DNA of 64,000 nucleotides from Protaetia brevitarsis (taxonomy: Eukaryota > Arthropoda > Insecta > Coleoptera > Scarabaeidae): positions 372,001 through 436,000 of the forward strand of contig RXPK01000086.1 in NCBI GenBank assembly GCA_004143645.1, read 5' to 3'. The stretch's first letter is position 1. The number at the start of each line of letters is the position of its first letter. A model generated the notes under the pieces. That model saw only the letters and a list, made by a program, of their open reading frames with translations, was not told where the DNA came from and did no database searches. Both the position numbers and the translations under genes were made by a program. Of this stretch, positions 22,278 through 34,539 are shown one piece after another.

Positions 22278-22539
22278 CACTGACGGCGTCCACTCAGCGG
22301 GACAACTTTTCAAATTAATACAACACGTGCTCCGAAATGTGTTTGCCTTGTTTTCACGTAATCACTTATCAGTATTCGCCGATGTGTTTGAAATAATTAC
22401 GGAAACCATCCGGTGGAATTTTACCGCGATCGTTTCAGCAATTTATTATCGGGAAAATATAATAAATCCCACCATATTTTTAGGATTACTACTACTCTCA
22501 CTAACGCTCAGCTTTTGCTCCATAATTATTTTTATTTAA
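22278..22539 (+). CDS. Candidate exon 2 of a diverged Bcl-2 family gene (BH2-like region, membrane anchor)
   Basis: An acceptor (ATACTTAG) at 22277 starts this exon in phase 2, matching the end of the exon at 10671, so the joined frame stays open to TAA at 22537-22539. The segment QLFKLIQHVLRNVFALFSRN followed by HLSVFADVFEII has the spacing of the helix leading into BH2 (…W-x-x-x-x-GGW-x-x-F…), though both Trp and the Gly-Gly are replaced. The C-terminus, IFLGLLLLSLTLSFCSIIIF, is a clear tail anchor, as in most Bcl-2 proteins. AATAAA overlaps the stop. What I see is the frame, phase and anchor; the family call rests on helix spacing and needs a profile search. Loss of core BH1/BH2 residues suggests a fast-evolving paralogue or a decaying gene. 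Confidence 0.45.
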
Positions 22540-24160
22540 ATAAAAAGTAACGATTTTAGATAGAAGCCAGAGATAAAAGTAAAAAAAAAACAGGAATTTT
22601 TATAATACCGTTGCTCGTCCAGTCATTGTCCACTAATTAGAACCCAGTTTTCGAAATGCTTTTTTATCTTAACTTGATTAATTTCGTTATAATTAGAAAT
22701 GAAATTGAGAGCGCATTTTTTAGATTCTCCAGCATATTTTTTCTTTCCCTTCAATACTACATGTGGCGTTTAGTGTAACTTTTTAATATAGGCATGAAGG
22801 TAATTTCGAAGCTTTTGCGGTGAGTCCTTAAATTTATTAAATTAAACTCCATAGAAAAAAATTACGAATTGGATGACGACGAAGTGAATGTCTAATTAAG
22901 GCATAAAATGATGCAATGAATATCTACATACCGAATTGGGAGTTATATTAAAATACAAAAAACGTAAAAATCTTAATTAACATTAACGTAACATCAGATT
23001 AGTTGTGTTGTAAAAAGAACTGTTAATCTTTTTCAAAATTTGCTACGGTCTACTTATTACTGTCGAATGAGCATTTTCTTTATTTGTTATACTTCTAGCT
23101 CTTGTCATACCTAGAATAGTACGTATATACTCAGAATTATTGGTCAAATGGTATTTGGTTTTTCGCTTGAGCTGATTGCCAAAAAGATTGTTTTCCTATT
23201 CGAGAGTTTTAGTAAAAATATGTTCAACTACAGATTGTCAAATTGCACTTTTTTAATGTGTTTTGCATAACCACAAGGAAGTTAAGAATTCTGCAGCTAG
23301 TATTTTTTGATTTATCTTTTCCTTTAGCGACATTATTTGTATAATACAACTTTTAATTTGAAATTCACTGTTATTCACTATAGGGGATTGGAGTTCATTA
23401 GGAACGATTCTTTATCATTTCCTTTTTTAGGTTCTAGCACGCTTTGTTGATCTGTATGGTAGTGCTTTAGAGACATAATGTATAGTCATCATGCTAATAG
23501 AAGTAATATATGTAAATAACAAACGTGTAGTACTTAACAGTTAGGGTAATTGGTAGAAGAATGTCATTTTGTTAAATGGAGTTAATTAATTCGACCATAA
23601 TTTTAGAATTAAATTATTTAAATACATATTGAAATAGATTGAAAGCAGGTGGTTAAAAGAATATAGCTAAAAGTTACAACGGCAAAAGTTCGTTTTGTCT
23701 TCTTTAAGCAGTAAAGGCAAATGGTTTTTGTCGAAACTTTGAATTTTGAATAAAATTCGATCCAAACTATGATCGAGATTGTTTAATCTTTGGTCGTCTA
23801 TTCTTCATTCTGTGATCATTATCAACCACTTCGAGCATTAAAGCAATTCAATTTACGAACCAAATTAATTATGGGCACTGGCAGTATAAATGCATTTGTA
23901 AAAACAGCATGCGATTTCCTTGATAACATGCAGAAAGTATTTTCATCTATTTCTCATTTTGGGAAACAAAGGTTCTGTACAAAATCTTATAAAAATTGAA
24001 TGCTGAACAATGAAAAAATACTCAAAAATATATAAAATGTCCAAAAAATAGATTCTTATTCCGACATTTGAAGTGAAATTCAAAATTCCTCACGAACACA
24101 CATGTTGAATATCATGCAATAATGTTGGGAATTAAGGAAGACATTATTTCAGGAATTACC
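22540..24160. other. AT-rich noncoding stretch
   Basis: Nothing supported. The frame at 23790-23999 has no recognisable motif. Confidence 0.45.
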
Positions 24161-24274
24161 TAAGTCCATGTGGCTAGATTATGAAGGTGTCGTCAACGTA
24201 TCCAAATCAAGGTTTCGATTTCAGGTAATAGACGTTAGAACAGGAATGACAGGGGAAAGTGGTGAACTTTCCAG

Positions 24275-24570
24275 ACAGTGCTCTAACTTTCGTAGATGTC
24301 CAAGGGAATTATCGCTCCATCGTTCTTTGAGACAGTGCGTTTTTCGCAAACCTACACATTTCTATCGTTATTTAAATGCTTTGTCACACCATCATCCTGC
24401 CCAAAAGATGGGATTATTAATTATTTAGTCCAAATGACTACTGCCATATCCGAACTTAATTGCTTATTCAGAGAATTATTCCATGTAACCGAAACTTTAA
24501 CCAAGAATAGAGCTCTTTTACACGCCATATCAGCGTACCATATCCTAGATTCAATACATCTAAAACACAA
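24275..24570 (+). pseudogene. PLE relic: region between RT and endonuclease
   Basis: Across two frames the plus strand gives FVDV (24290), CVFRKPTHFYRYLNALSHHH plus PAQKMG (24335-24415), and then ISELNCLFRELFHVTETLTK (24445-24510). These match the PLE pattern LPFLDV…VxRKxTHTDRYLxxxSxHHPxxK…E…L…xxNGY, which is also legible in the PLE at 54.0-54.25 kb. Stops and shifts show decay. No endonuclease follows. Confidence 0.62.
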
Positions 24571-24619
24571 CTCACTCCTTATGCCAATGCCTGTGTACCC
24601 TACTGAGGTGTTATCGATG

Positions 24620-26000
24620 TAGTATAGGAAAAATCTTGTACAAGTATAACATCAAAATCGTTTTCAAACCCAAGTTAAAACAATCAGATTTCTTTCCCGT
24701 TAAAAATCGTAATTTATTCTAAGCTCTTGATGTCCACCAAATTACATTTGTGAAACGCGTTCGGTGGGCACTAGTGTTACAGAACATTAGAGTTGTATCC
24801 GGGCGTTACACATAACAGGATCTGCATTTGTTGAGCATAAGCTGAAGACTGGTCACCTAAACCAAATCAGTCCATAAAATAAATAAATTTATTTCTTCAA
24901 ATAATTATATAAGAACACATTATATAAATCATTTTTTAATACGACACATCACGGCTATGTAATTAAATGCAGACCATTAAGTACTTGCAAATTATTCCAC
25001 CTGAACACCCGCAAATAATCCTTGGCTAAAATAAACAATTATTTTATTTAAGAAATTTTTATAAAGGAAAATATGTCCCGAAAGCTAATTCGCTGTATGT
25101 TATACGACAAAGATACCGTAACCTTTTCGGCTAGGAATTGCCACTGAAAAATTCAATAACAAAATATTTCATAAAATCTGGACATATGTAATCGCTGGTA
25201 GATTAAAGGAGATGTACGTCTCCGTATGACTCATTTTCCTATGTCATCTGTTTTGAGTCGAGTGCACTTATTATGTTAAATTCCTTTTGCTGATCTTAAT
25301 TTGATTTCTTCACAAAAAACAACTAAACATTAATTTTAATTAAAAAAGCTGCTATTGTCATCAAAGGGCACTTGTATTTATTGCTGTTAGGCAGCTACAA
25401 TTTTGCTAATTTTCAATTATATAGTAAAATTTATCTATTTTATTTATTTAGATTGTCACAAGAAAAATACGGATCTAATACAAATACAATATAAATACAA
25501 TATAGAAAAAAAAAAGTACAAAACAAAAATGTTTCAAATGTCTTTTGTATAAATATAATTTCAGACAAACACAAAAAAAAAAAATACAGCAGGATCTATC
25601 GATTGCTACCTTTTGTGTGTTTTTAACTTTCGCGAAATTCATTTATTGAATACACAATCTTTCAAATAATTTGTCACGGCTTTAAATTGTGAAAGAGGCG
25701 TTTGTTTTAGTTTATGCAATATTTTAAATTAAAATATTTTGATGTCTATATTAAGAAATGATACCGGAGTTAAATGCAGTTTTGTTGACGTTTAGTTGGT
25801 AATAAATTCATGAAATAAACTTTACTTTTTTTTAAATATTTGTATATTGTCAGCCTACAAATGTACTCTCCTATTATTATTTTTTTAAGAATAAGGTTGC
25901 AGCAATTGAATGGGAAATATCATCTAGAATTAATTTAACAACATTTACGAAGTTTTTGGGATGCCGAATTACGGATTTTATTATATTTTTCTACTGCGAT
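24620..26000. other. AT-rich noncoding stretch
   Basis: No features seen beyond A- and T-rich tracts. Confidence 0.45.
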
Positions 26001-26008
26001 TAAGGTAG

Positions 26009-26275
26009 AAGCTGCAGCAGCACTTTATAATTCGATTTAAGCAAAACATGCCCTGGATCGTCTCAGATCGGCCGACTCGGAAGTTATCGGTATTCATGAA
26101 ATTAAATGAAAGGCTGCGCGCACGGGTTCGCAATTTCCCATCCACCCGATCTCTGATTTTAAGGCAATACAACAAAAAATATACTACTACCAGCAGTTAT
26201 ATTGAAGCGCATAGTAATGGCACGGTGGCAATTTACAAACCGTTTAGAAATTTTTTCGAGGAACAAGTTTGGTAG
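26009..26275 (+). CDS. Possible terminal exon of an unidentified protein (weak FGF-like resemblance)
   Basis: An open frame of 88 codons ends in TAG at 26273-26275 and, from 26048 on, has balanced codon use unlike the AT-rich surroundings. It includes VFMKLNERLRARVRNF, then YNKKYTTTSSYIEAHSNGTV and AIYKPFRNFFEEQVW. The order 'xMNxRxxL … YxTxSSY … VAxxK' is loosely reminiscent of the C-terminal half of FGF β-trefoil proteins, but the Cys and Gly landmarks are absent and I give this little weight. A minus-strand frame overlaps it. No splice acceptor is convincing, and no upstream exon is identified. Confidence 0.22.
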   Translation, partial: KLQQHFIIRFKQNMPWIVSDRPTRKLSVFMKLNERLRARVRNFPSTRSLILRQYNKKYTTTSSYIEAHSNGTVAIYKPFRNFFEEQVW

Positions 26276-29200
26276 TAACAATTTTGTGTATCCTTGCACT
26301 ACCTAAAATTTCTTATCGTCTCTATTTGCTTCACAAGTTGTAAGTGAAGGTGTCACAATTGTAATAATTTTCGCTATACCTTTACATTTTCTTTTCTGTG
26401 TATCTATCGCAGTTTTTATATTAGCAACATTTAAAGCAGATATATCTCTATAGTGGAGTAGTGCGACATCAAGTAAAAACAGCGCAACACGTTTCCTACA
26501 AGTAACTTAAGCCGATTGCTGTGAAAGTAAGCACGAGACATCTGATATGTGGAATTAATTAACAGTAGTAACCGCCGATGGAAGACATCGGTTTGCTCGC
26601 CTTTCGAGGTGACTAATTAATCCGTTCGTCTTATATCATCTGATAGGAGTCATGCAGGGACGCGCTAATGCTCCACACCTATACGCCAGTATGCGATGTA
26701 AACACGTGCAGCGAGGCATATTTAAATCACGCTCGATCATACATAGAATCTGGTAGAAGGACGGTTATTTTCGTGGAAGGATGCAACGGCACCTCGGAGC
26801 GTGGTAAGTAAGCTGATAAAGTTGAAGTGAGCTTGAGAGGTGGCCGAGGCATATGATGATAAGACCTAATATTCAGATGCGGTAGCGAAGTTTCGTTCTG
26901 TTTAAGGTGCACGCCCGTTTAGCTTCTTTCCACGGTTAAGATGATTTGTTAAAAGGATGAGTAATGGACGAGCGCCAGAACAATTTGTTGGTGGGTTGCT
27001 CAAGTTCGAATAATTAAATACGTTCTACCTGTGTGCGCGAATGGCGAAGGACCGACGAAGATTTGCCAGAGATTATCTTATATAGTAGCTGCAAGTTAAG
27101 CAGATGTTCAGATTATTGGTTTAGATTCTTTAGTAGAGTTCAAGTATATTTAAATTAGCTCTTATTACTTAAACTAGTCGAAGGCCAAAGGTTCACGCGC
27201 AGTTATTTTTATTTTTGGTCAAATTACCTTTAGAAAGGTATGAATTCCTTGTCTAAATTTTAAAGATAACAAGTCGATTCTCGCAACCAAAATCAATCCA
27301 CAAGTTAATAAGAATAATTGTCACGGCAAGCAGGTCTGCGTTCCGAGCGAACACCACCACATACGGGGTGATCGATAGAAGTTACACCGAATTGCCCGTA
27401 TAAATCTCTAGCTTGTTGATTGGCGAGTAAGAGAAACACACCCATGTATAAAAAACTATATTGCGCCGTAAATCACGTGGAATATTTCAATGCACAGCGA
27501 TGACGCCATAATACATAACTTGTTTGTTCGACACGAACCACAACGCAGCTGGTTTTTCACAAATTCTATGCATTGGCGGCCTCTTGGATGTAGCTGTTTA
27601 TTATATTGTGCTTGCAGCACTCAAATAATCTCCGTTCAGGCTTTCATTGAAAAGTAAGAATTGCTAAAATAATTTATATATCTTGAATACGTTTTAGCAC
27701 TGTAACAAGATAAATATATTTAATTTATTATTTAAATAGTAATAGTGACATTTTCTTTATTTTTGTATTTTACTAAAAAAAAAGATAAAAACAAGCAGGA
27801 ATAAAGAGTCACTAACTATTTAAAATAAATAAACCAAAAACTTGGTAAGTCTTTTTATTATTGATTAGAAATAATTTACATATTATTAGCATCAAAACAT
27901 TGTAATTTTTCACAATACATTTGAAAGTGATGGTAAGTTTGTTATATCCAGCGGCACCTTAAATTTAAACGATTATCAAAAAAAAAAATGTATTAAATCT
28001 TAATAAATACAATCAAGGCCCCTAGCTCAAGACTATTCAAAATATTGATGCAACTAGGCTAAAAACAGGGGAAACTCTTTCTCTAAATTCTGTTAATTAT
28101 TGTTACTTTTCATTGGAATTTAATAAGTTTTTAAAATTTGTAACCACATAATACTTATTTTCTAGATTTTCCTTTGTAAATATGAAGTTCTCTTACATGT
28201 GAATACAGCATCTTATACAATATTTTCAATGACTTCGCAAAACTATGTAGGTGCATATGTATGCAGATACATATGCAAGTTCCTAGGCATAGACTGCGTG
28301 TAGGCAACGCCATTGAGTTTTCCGCTTCCCCGCTTCTCCGAACGCGTTTGTCCGTGCTTTAATTAATTGTAATTTAATAATACCATAAGATGAAACATGT
28401 TATACTTTAGCAATCGCAATAAGTAATAAAATACTAACTTAATAATAGAATTGTGTAAACATTGATCAGTTTCAGTGTACCATAAGGTCAAACTTAAAAA
28501 AAGACTTCTGAAAAAGGTTTAAATGAGAAACCGAAACTTAAACAAAATTAGATCTACCCATATCATAAAATATTTTTTTTATTAATCGGCATTGCCCAAA
28601 TCGATGATAGAAAGTCATTACGGTTAAATACAAAATGGAACCAGCCATATGTTCAGTGTTCATACAAACAAACATTTATCATTTACAATTAATGGAATCC
28701 ACTTTACTTAATTTTAAGGCATTTCAGATAATTCTTAATATTGTTTTTTTTTGTTATTATTATATTTAATCCGAAGCATGACTCACAATTTACTACTACC
28801 TATAGTTATTATTGTCAGAGTTATTTACTTTTTCTTTGCGGTGAATTATATTTCTGCATCGAATTTTCAATGGTATTTATCTTTCGTCATGCCTGTTGAC
28901 AAATTTTGAAATTTTGTTTGTTATTGAAGCGGGTGTGTTCGGATCCATTCATTTTGAACTTGTGATGCGTATGACTGCATATTCACTGAGAGTCTTCAAT
29001 TGTTTTTTTTTTTTTTTGGTTTGTTTGTTTGTTAACCAAAATCCAAAGGTTCAAAAGATTATCATAATAATCTATGTTTACTATAGATATCTGCTGCCAT
29101 TTTTACATATGTTATCTTAACTCATGCCTAAATTAATTACAACTTTAATTTTGTGTACATACCTATTTGTAAATCCAGTATATATTAGGCTAATAGTAGA

Positions 29201-29658
29201 TTTTAAAAATGTTTCCGTGGAGATAAGTATATTGAAGTATGTTCATCCTACAATCACTGAATTGTTTAATTTAATTTCCCATGTATCGACACTTATTCGG
29301 GGGCAGAGGCTTAGTAGCTCGAATTAAAGTAAATGGAGCCGAAGTTGTTGATAAATTTTTCTTCGTAGATTGTTTTATATTTTCATCAATTGATATATCA
29401 ATTGATTAACAAAAATAAATTATATTTTCGTATCCTTTTGGAAAGTAAATGGAATTTCAGTGTGAGTTGTTGAGTTTACCACTGGCATAGAATATTTAGA
29501 AGAGACGTTAAAATTATTCATTATTACAAAAAAATCTCTAAATTAACCTACTTTTTTCAAAACAAGATGCCTCTTGTTTTGACGCTGGCGTTCTGTTTTT
29601 GTACGGATCTTTTCTTCAACATATATGGTTTTTCGCTGGGAGGAAATTTCTTTTAAGA
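26276..29658. other. Noncoding DNA; 26.5-27.6 kb less AT-rich
   Basis: No genes supported. 26520-27600 has more CG than average and several TAATTA/ATTAAT sites (for example near 26555 and 26612), as might be found in a conserved cis-regulatory block; this is inference from composition. The remainder is AT-rich. A perfect 22-base palindrome lies at 29385-29406. Confidence 0.35.
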
Positions 29659-29665
29659 TATCTTT

Positions 29666-29902
29666 GCCCGGCTGATGGTCGAGTGGCTTGCACGCCTGGC
29701 TAGCAGCTCGCCTCGCATCCTCGGTTCAGCCCGACGAGACGCTCCCGAGATGAGATTTTCGTGGTTTCCCTTACTCCTTGGCAAATGCTGAGAGACGAAC
29801 ATCTTAAGTCGCTCCACGGGCGCAGGCATAATTATAACTCATGGCCGCCAATGCCTCCTGTAATTGGCGAAAGCTGTTGGGGGATGCTAAGGCATGGATT
29901 AT
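29666..29902 (+). mobile_element. tRNA-derived SINE with target duplication
   Basis: The 5' part resembles a tRNA: A-box-like TGGTCGAGTGG (29676-29686) and B-box-like GGTTCAGCCC (29723-29732) at normal tRNA spacing, so transcription by RNA polymerase III is expected for an intact copy. The body continues CGTGGTTTCCCTTACTCC and GGCAAATGCTGAGAG, the type of body found in widespread insect SINEs, and ends AT-rich. TATCTTT flanks both sides (29659-29665 and 29903-29909). A functional tRNA is unlikely because the acceptor and anticodon stems do not pair well. Confidence 0.68.
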
Positions 29903-29909
29903 TATCTTT

Positions 29910-30824
29910 GGATGCATATTAACAAGAATCGAATGTATTTTGTATGATTAATGTTTAAATTTGTGTCTAATAAGTGTTTTGCATAATATATAAAGTTTGA
30001 GGTTAGATGTTCTGACAGTAATGACAGTTTAAATTGAATTTTTAATATGGATAGGTTGGTATAATCATGATAGGCGTGATTCAATATGTAGGATAGCGGG
30101 AAATTTGAATTTTGTTTTTAAATAAAATTGAAATTTAATAATCCAAAATCCACTAGATAAGTATTTGACTGTTAATGTGAATGTTGAAAATAAGTATACT
30201 TACCTTGAATAAAAGTTCTTATGCTCTTTAATGTTGTTATTTATTAGTAAACAACAAATTATGCATGTTATTGAAATATACATGGCCTATATTGAATAAA
30301 AGCAGATAATACATTAAATAATTAAAATTAAACTATGAATTCATTATTTAATGAAACAAAAGTCATATAACACATAAATTCATAGTAGAACAAGCACCTC
30401 TAGTGAAAAGAGATCGCATTTCTTATACTATTAGAAGCTCAGGATAAGAATAATTAAAAGAATAAGTCTCTGTAAATAAAGAGGAAGTTTAAGAATAAAA
30501 GTTTCTATATCTTATTTAACAAAATCTTAGTCGGGCAAATTCTTTATAAAATCGCAATACTATATAAAGGTTTCAAGTGCAATTTTCATGGGATTATTGA
30601 TATGCTCCATCTTTGTCTATCAAAACACTTTCGATTACTGTCTTTAATGCTCTACTTTGTCAATGAGGGTGCGCGCAATCAACTTCAGCACACCAAACTT
30701 CAAGTTTCAATACTTTTAATATTGAAGATTTTTATTTATACAAAATATTTCATAACTATAATAGTACAATTTGTAATAATTATACTATTACAGTCATGAA
30801 ATATTTGGTATATACACATATACA
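29910..30824. other. AT-rich noncoding stretch
   Basis: Nothing supported. Confidence 0.5.
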
Positions 30825-32739
30825 TACAGTGTGTTTCACTTTTCATGGGGACACCTAAATAACTTTTTTATTTTGAAAGCAATCAATATAAAATTTTTAT
30901 CAGTTATGTAGGTCACGACAATGCATCTTTTCATATGAATAGAGTTTTTATAAAGTCAAAATCTAGCCAACTACGATTAAAATAAAAAGTAGCGTTTCAA
31001 GTCGGGTCATAGTAGCGATTAAGATAGAGCTAAAAAAGTATTAAGAAAAGTTATTACAAATCACTCAAGAACACTCCAATACCAAATTTCTCTGAAAAAT
31101 TGTAATTTACATTTTTCTCCATTTTTATGCATCAGCAGATGATAATTTGTAATTGCAATAATAAGAGTGCCATGAAACAAGAAACGATCATCAGTTCAAA
31201 CGTCAAACATCAAACGTCAATTCACTAAACAGTTTACTTCAGTTGCAACTATCGAACTTTGCTAAGCAATGGCCGATAGACTTTAAGTATTACTGAAAAG
31301 TAGAAATTATTCGAATTGTTGGTGACAATGTACGTTCTACCCGAGAGGCGCTGTAGAGAGTTTAACGCGAGCACCCTGAACGTCCACCCATCCGTCATCG
31401 AACTGTTGCATACTTGAATAATATTTTTCAACACTACTGGAAATGTTACTAAACCACGCCACGAGGATTGAACAATCGAGAACACCTTTAGATGCAGTAA
31501 TATAGCAGCGTATCGTAAAATCCTCACACGAGTTTACGAGATATGGCTAGAATTTTAAATATCTTACTCTAAAATTTGGAGATGTCTCCGTCGTCACAAA
31601 TTGAAACCCGTATAAGCCAAAATATTACACACTCTTGAAGATGGAGATCTCCATAGAAGAATGGAGTATTGTCTATGGGTCAAGGTAATTATTAAATGAC
31701 AGAGAATTTTTGAAAAATTATGTTTAGTGATGAAGCTACTTTACTACTACGGTGTAGTTTCGTCAGAACTGTAGATACTGGGCAACAGAAACCCAAACTG
31801 GGTCATCAACTGTAAAAGACAATATTCACAGAAAATTAATGTGTGTGCGGAATTTTAATGCACGAATCATTGGCCGTTTTTCTTTTTTGACACGCTAAAT
31901 GCAGAAAGGTTTTTACATTTTTTAAATACTGAATTAATGATGTGCTTGATGATTTACCACTGGATGAGGCGAGATTTGTACTTCCAGCTAGATGGATCCC
32001 CGTTCTTAACGCAAGAATAGTGCGAGCATGGTTAGACGAGAACTTCCGTTAAGATGGATAGGTCGTAATAGCCCGTTAATAGAGTGGGCTCCTAGATCGC
32101 CTGACATTACACACTTGACTTTTTCCTTTGGGGAACTATTAAAAATGTTTGTGTATGCATCAAGACCTCAAAACATACAGGAACTGTGTCAGAGAATCCG
32201 ACAAGCCTGCCGAGAAATTCCCCAGAAATACTACGACGAGTTGTACTGAATCACAAGACGATTGGAAAATGTATCCGTCTTCAAGGTGATCTAGTTGAAA
32301 AAGATCCTATTTAAAATATTGTTCGTTAAATTGTTGCTATATTTTGTTCTTTAATACTGAATAAAATTTGCGAATCGTTTTCTTGTTTCATGGCACTCTT
32401 ATTATTGCAATTACAAATTATCATCTGCTGATGGCATAAAAATGGAGAAAAATGTAAAATTACAATTTTTTCAGAGAAATTTGGTATTTGGAGTTCTTGA
32501 GTGATTTGTAATAACTTTTCTTAATACTTTTTTGCTCTATCTTAATCGCTACTATGACCCGACTTGAAACGCTACTTTTTATTTTAATCGTAGTTGGCTA
32601 GATTTTGACTTTATAAAAACTCTATTCAATATGAAAAGATGCATTATGTGGCCTACATAACTGATAAAAATTTTATATTGATTGCTTTCAAAATAAAAAA
32701 GTTATTTAGGTGTCCCCATGAAAAGTGAAACACACTGTA
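30825..32739. mobile_element. IS630/Tc1/mariner-type transposon with ~360-bp inverted repeats
   Basis: The left arm 30825-31188 and the right arm 32374-32739 are near-perfect reverse complements, ending TACAGTGTGTTTCACTTTTC and its complement, with TA at the ends. Identity between arms is high, only a few differences over about 360 bases. The arms bracket a transposase relic on the plus strand (separate entry). Total length is 1.9 kb. It is the most complete DNA transposon in the window. Confidence 0.92.
31270..32300 (+). pseudogene. Transposase relic inside the long-TIR transposon
   Basis: Blocks in order: EIIRIVGDNVRSTREAL…EFN and HPERPPI…HRTVAYLN (31300-31415; N-terminal helix-turn-helix of the insect IS630-type family), a degraded centre with FSDEA (31727-31740; first catalytic Asp), then in one 73-codon frame LRWIGRNSPLIEWAPRSPDI (second Asp), TFSFGELLKMFVYASRP, ELCQRIRQACREI (32050-32230), and RRLENVSVFKVI-like residues to about 32300. 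Several frameshifts make it non-functional. The family is the same broad group as those at 12 kb and 55 kb. Confidence 0.85.
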
Positions 32740-32744
32740 TATGA

Positions 32745-33655
32745 TAAAATGTGGATATAAATACAACACTGAAGTATTATATAAAGATGCCTTATTTATA
32801 AAAATTATAGTATCTAAACAAGATTATGCACAGCAACGTGTCTTTCACAGTATTAGGGCACTTCAATACAGCGCAATTAATGAGTCTTTGACGTGATGTA
32901 TTCAAATATTATTGTATGTAAAACGTCAAGAATTCGCAATTTTACATTACTGATCTTTATTCACAATCAATCGTTAATTACTTTAATACAATAAAAACAA
33001 GTGTCACTGAAGTTCTATAATAATCGTAATAAAAATAAAATACCGCACAAAATTAAACCAAAAAAACGAACTAAAACCACAAACCATAACTATAATAACA
33101 ACAATAATAATCTTGAATATAAAACAATATGAACGGCATAGACACGTCATTAAACAATACATTAAGCTTTGGCCACATCTGCATAAACATGCGTAAAGTT
33201 GAGGACGTCAAGGTCCGGAGATATTTTTTTTTTTGGGGTTTAAAATATTTGCATGTTGGTTTATTTATGTTTAAAAAAAACACATCGAAATGCCTCAACA
33301 ACTTTAGAACTTTTTGTTGTTGGTTTGGCTCAATGCAGTACGTGCAGGTGGGAGAGGCGTTATGAGTTATTCACAGATTAACGTCATGTCGATAATGTAG
33401 CTTTCTAAATGCATAGAGCGCTATCACTTTCAGCACAATGAACCAATTTACCACGTGATTACAACAACTAATGGGAGATTGATCGAAATTTTTCTTATCT
33501 TAATAATTAAGATGACAGTCTTAATTCTACCCCCAGTTAGTAGATTTTAAAAATTATAATATAATATAGTACGTAATATAAAATAATACTGACGGTAGAA
33601 TTTTAATTCTACCCGAAGTTACTCTCATCCTAATTACTACTCGATTTACTAGGCT
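32745..33655. other. AT-rich noncoding stretch
   Basis: No gene supported. Overlapping frames at 33071-33365 on both strands have no motif. Confidence 0.45.
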
Positions 33656-33659
33656 AACC

Positions 33660-34245
33660 AAAATTGAGGGTGTTAAGAAGGCTACTACATATCTTTATCC
33701 ATGTGGGAAAACCGCCATTACGTATGTCCCTTTTTCACAGAAACGCCGTATTTGATCTCATTGATTATCTTACACACGTTATCTAGTATTGTCCCAACAG
33801 TTTAAGTGAAAGATTTCATAAAATTTCTAAAGACGTTTTTTTTTTTGAGTTTTACAAAATCGATTTGTGCTTTTTCACATACTTGTCCCGTTTTCTCGCA
33901 ACCTGTTCAAAGTATCGCGATATATTTTTTATTATAAATGTAGAATTAGATAGAGAATATACTGAATGAAGCGTTTTTTAAAATAAACTTCTGCTCTTTA
34001 AACAAAAAAAAATCGAAAATTTAAAAAAGTGAGCGAAGAAAATGTCGATTTTGTAAAACTCATAAAAAAAAACGTCTTTAGAAATTTTATGAAATCTTTC
34101 ACTTAAACTGTTCGGACAATACTAGGTAACGTGTATAAAAAAAATTAATGAGATCAGACACGGCGTTTCTGAGAAAAAGGGACATACGTAATGGCGGTTT
34201 TACTATTTGTATAAAGATATGTAGTAATCCCCTTAATACCAAAAT
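33660..34245. repeat. Inverted repeat (~190-bp arms), MITE-like
   Basis: Left arm about 33660-33865 (…GGTGTTAAG…ACTACATATC…AACCGCCATTACGTATGTCC…AAAGACGTTTTTTTT…GTTTTACAAAATCGA) pairs with right arm about 34047-34245. The spacer is about 180 bases of AT-rich DNA. No transposase or clear target duplication is seen. Its ends do not look like the TACAGGGTGT group. Confidence 0.85.
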
Positions 34246-34496
34246 AATGTTAAAATTTTCTTTACTCAAATATAACCTTCTCCACTTTTGGAAAAGCATT
34301 ATTAAATTTATTATAGCAAAGTGTTCGACAGCAAATACGTTAAATACATTTTATTACAGAAATTGCCGTAAAGATGGCAGTTCTTCTACCTTTCAGCAAT
34401 AATAATGCCTATTCCACATATATTATATGCATAATAAGCACTGACATTAATATTTACTTAGATTAGAATGCGATATGTGTAATTTATAAACGACCT

Positions 34497-34536
34497 AACA
34501 GACGACATTTGTAAAACAATACAAATGTCGTCTGTT
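34497..34536. repeat. 17-bp perfect hairpin
   Basis: AACAGACGACATTTGTA (34497-34513) and its exact complement (34520-34536) flank a 6-base loop AAACAA. It is unusually stable for its AT-rich surroundings. Confidence 0.8.
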
Positions 34537-34539
34537 TTG

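Noticed and set aside
29666..29740. Functional tRNA gene
   Set aside because: A and B boxes are present but acceptor and other stems pair poorly and a SINE body with target duplication follows.
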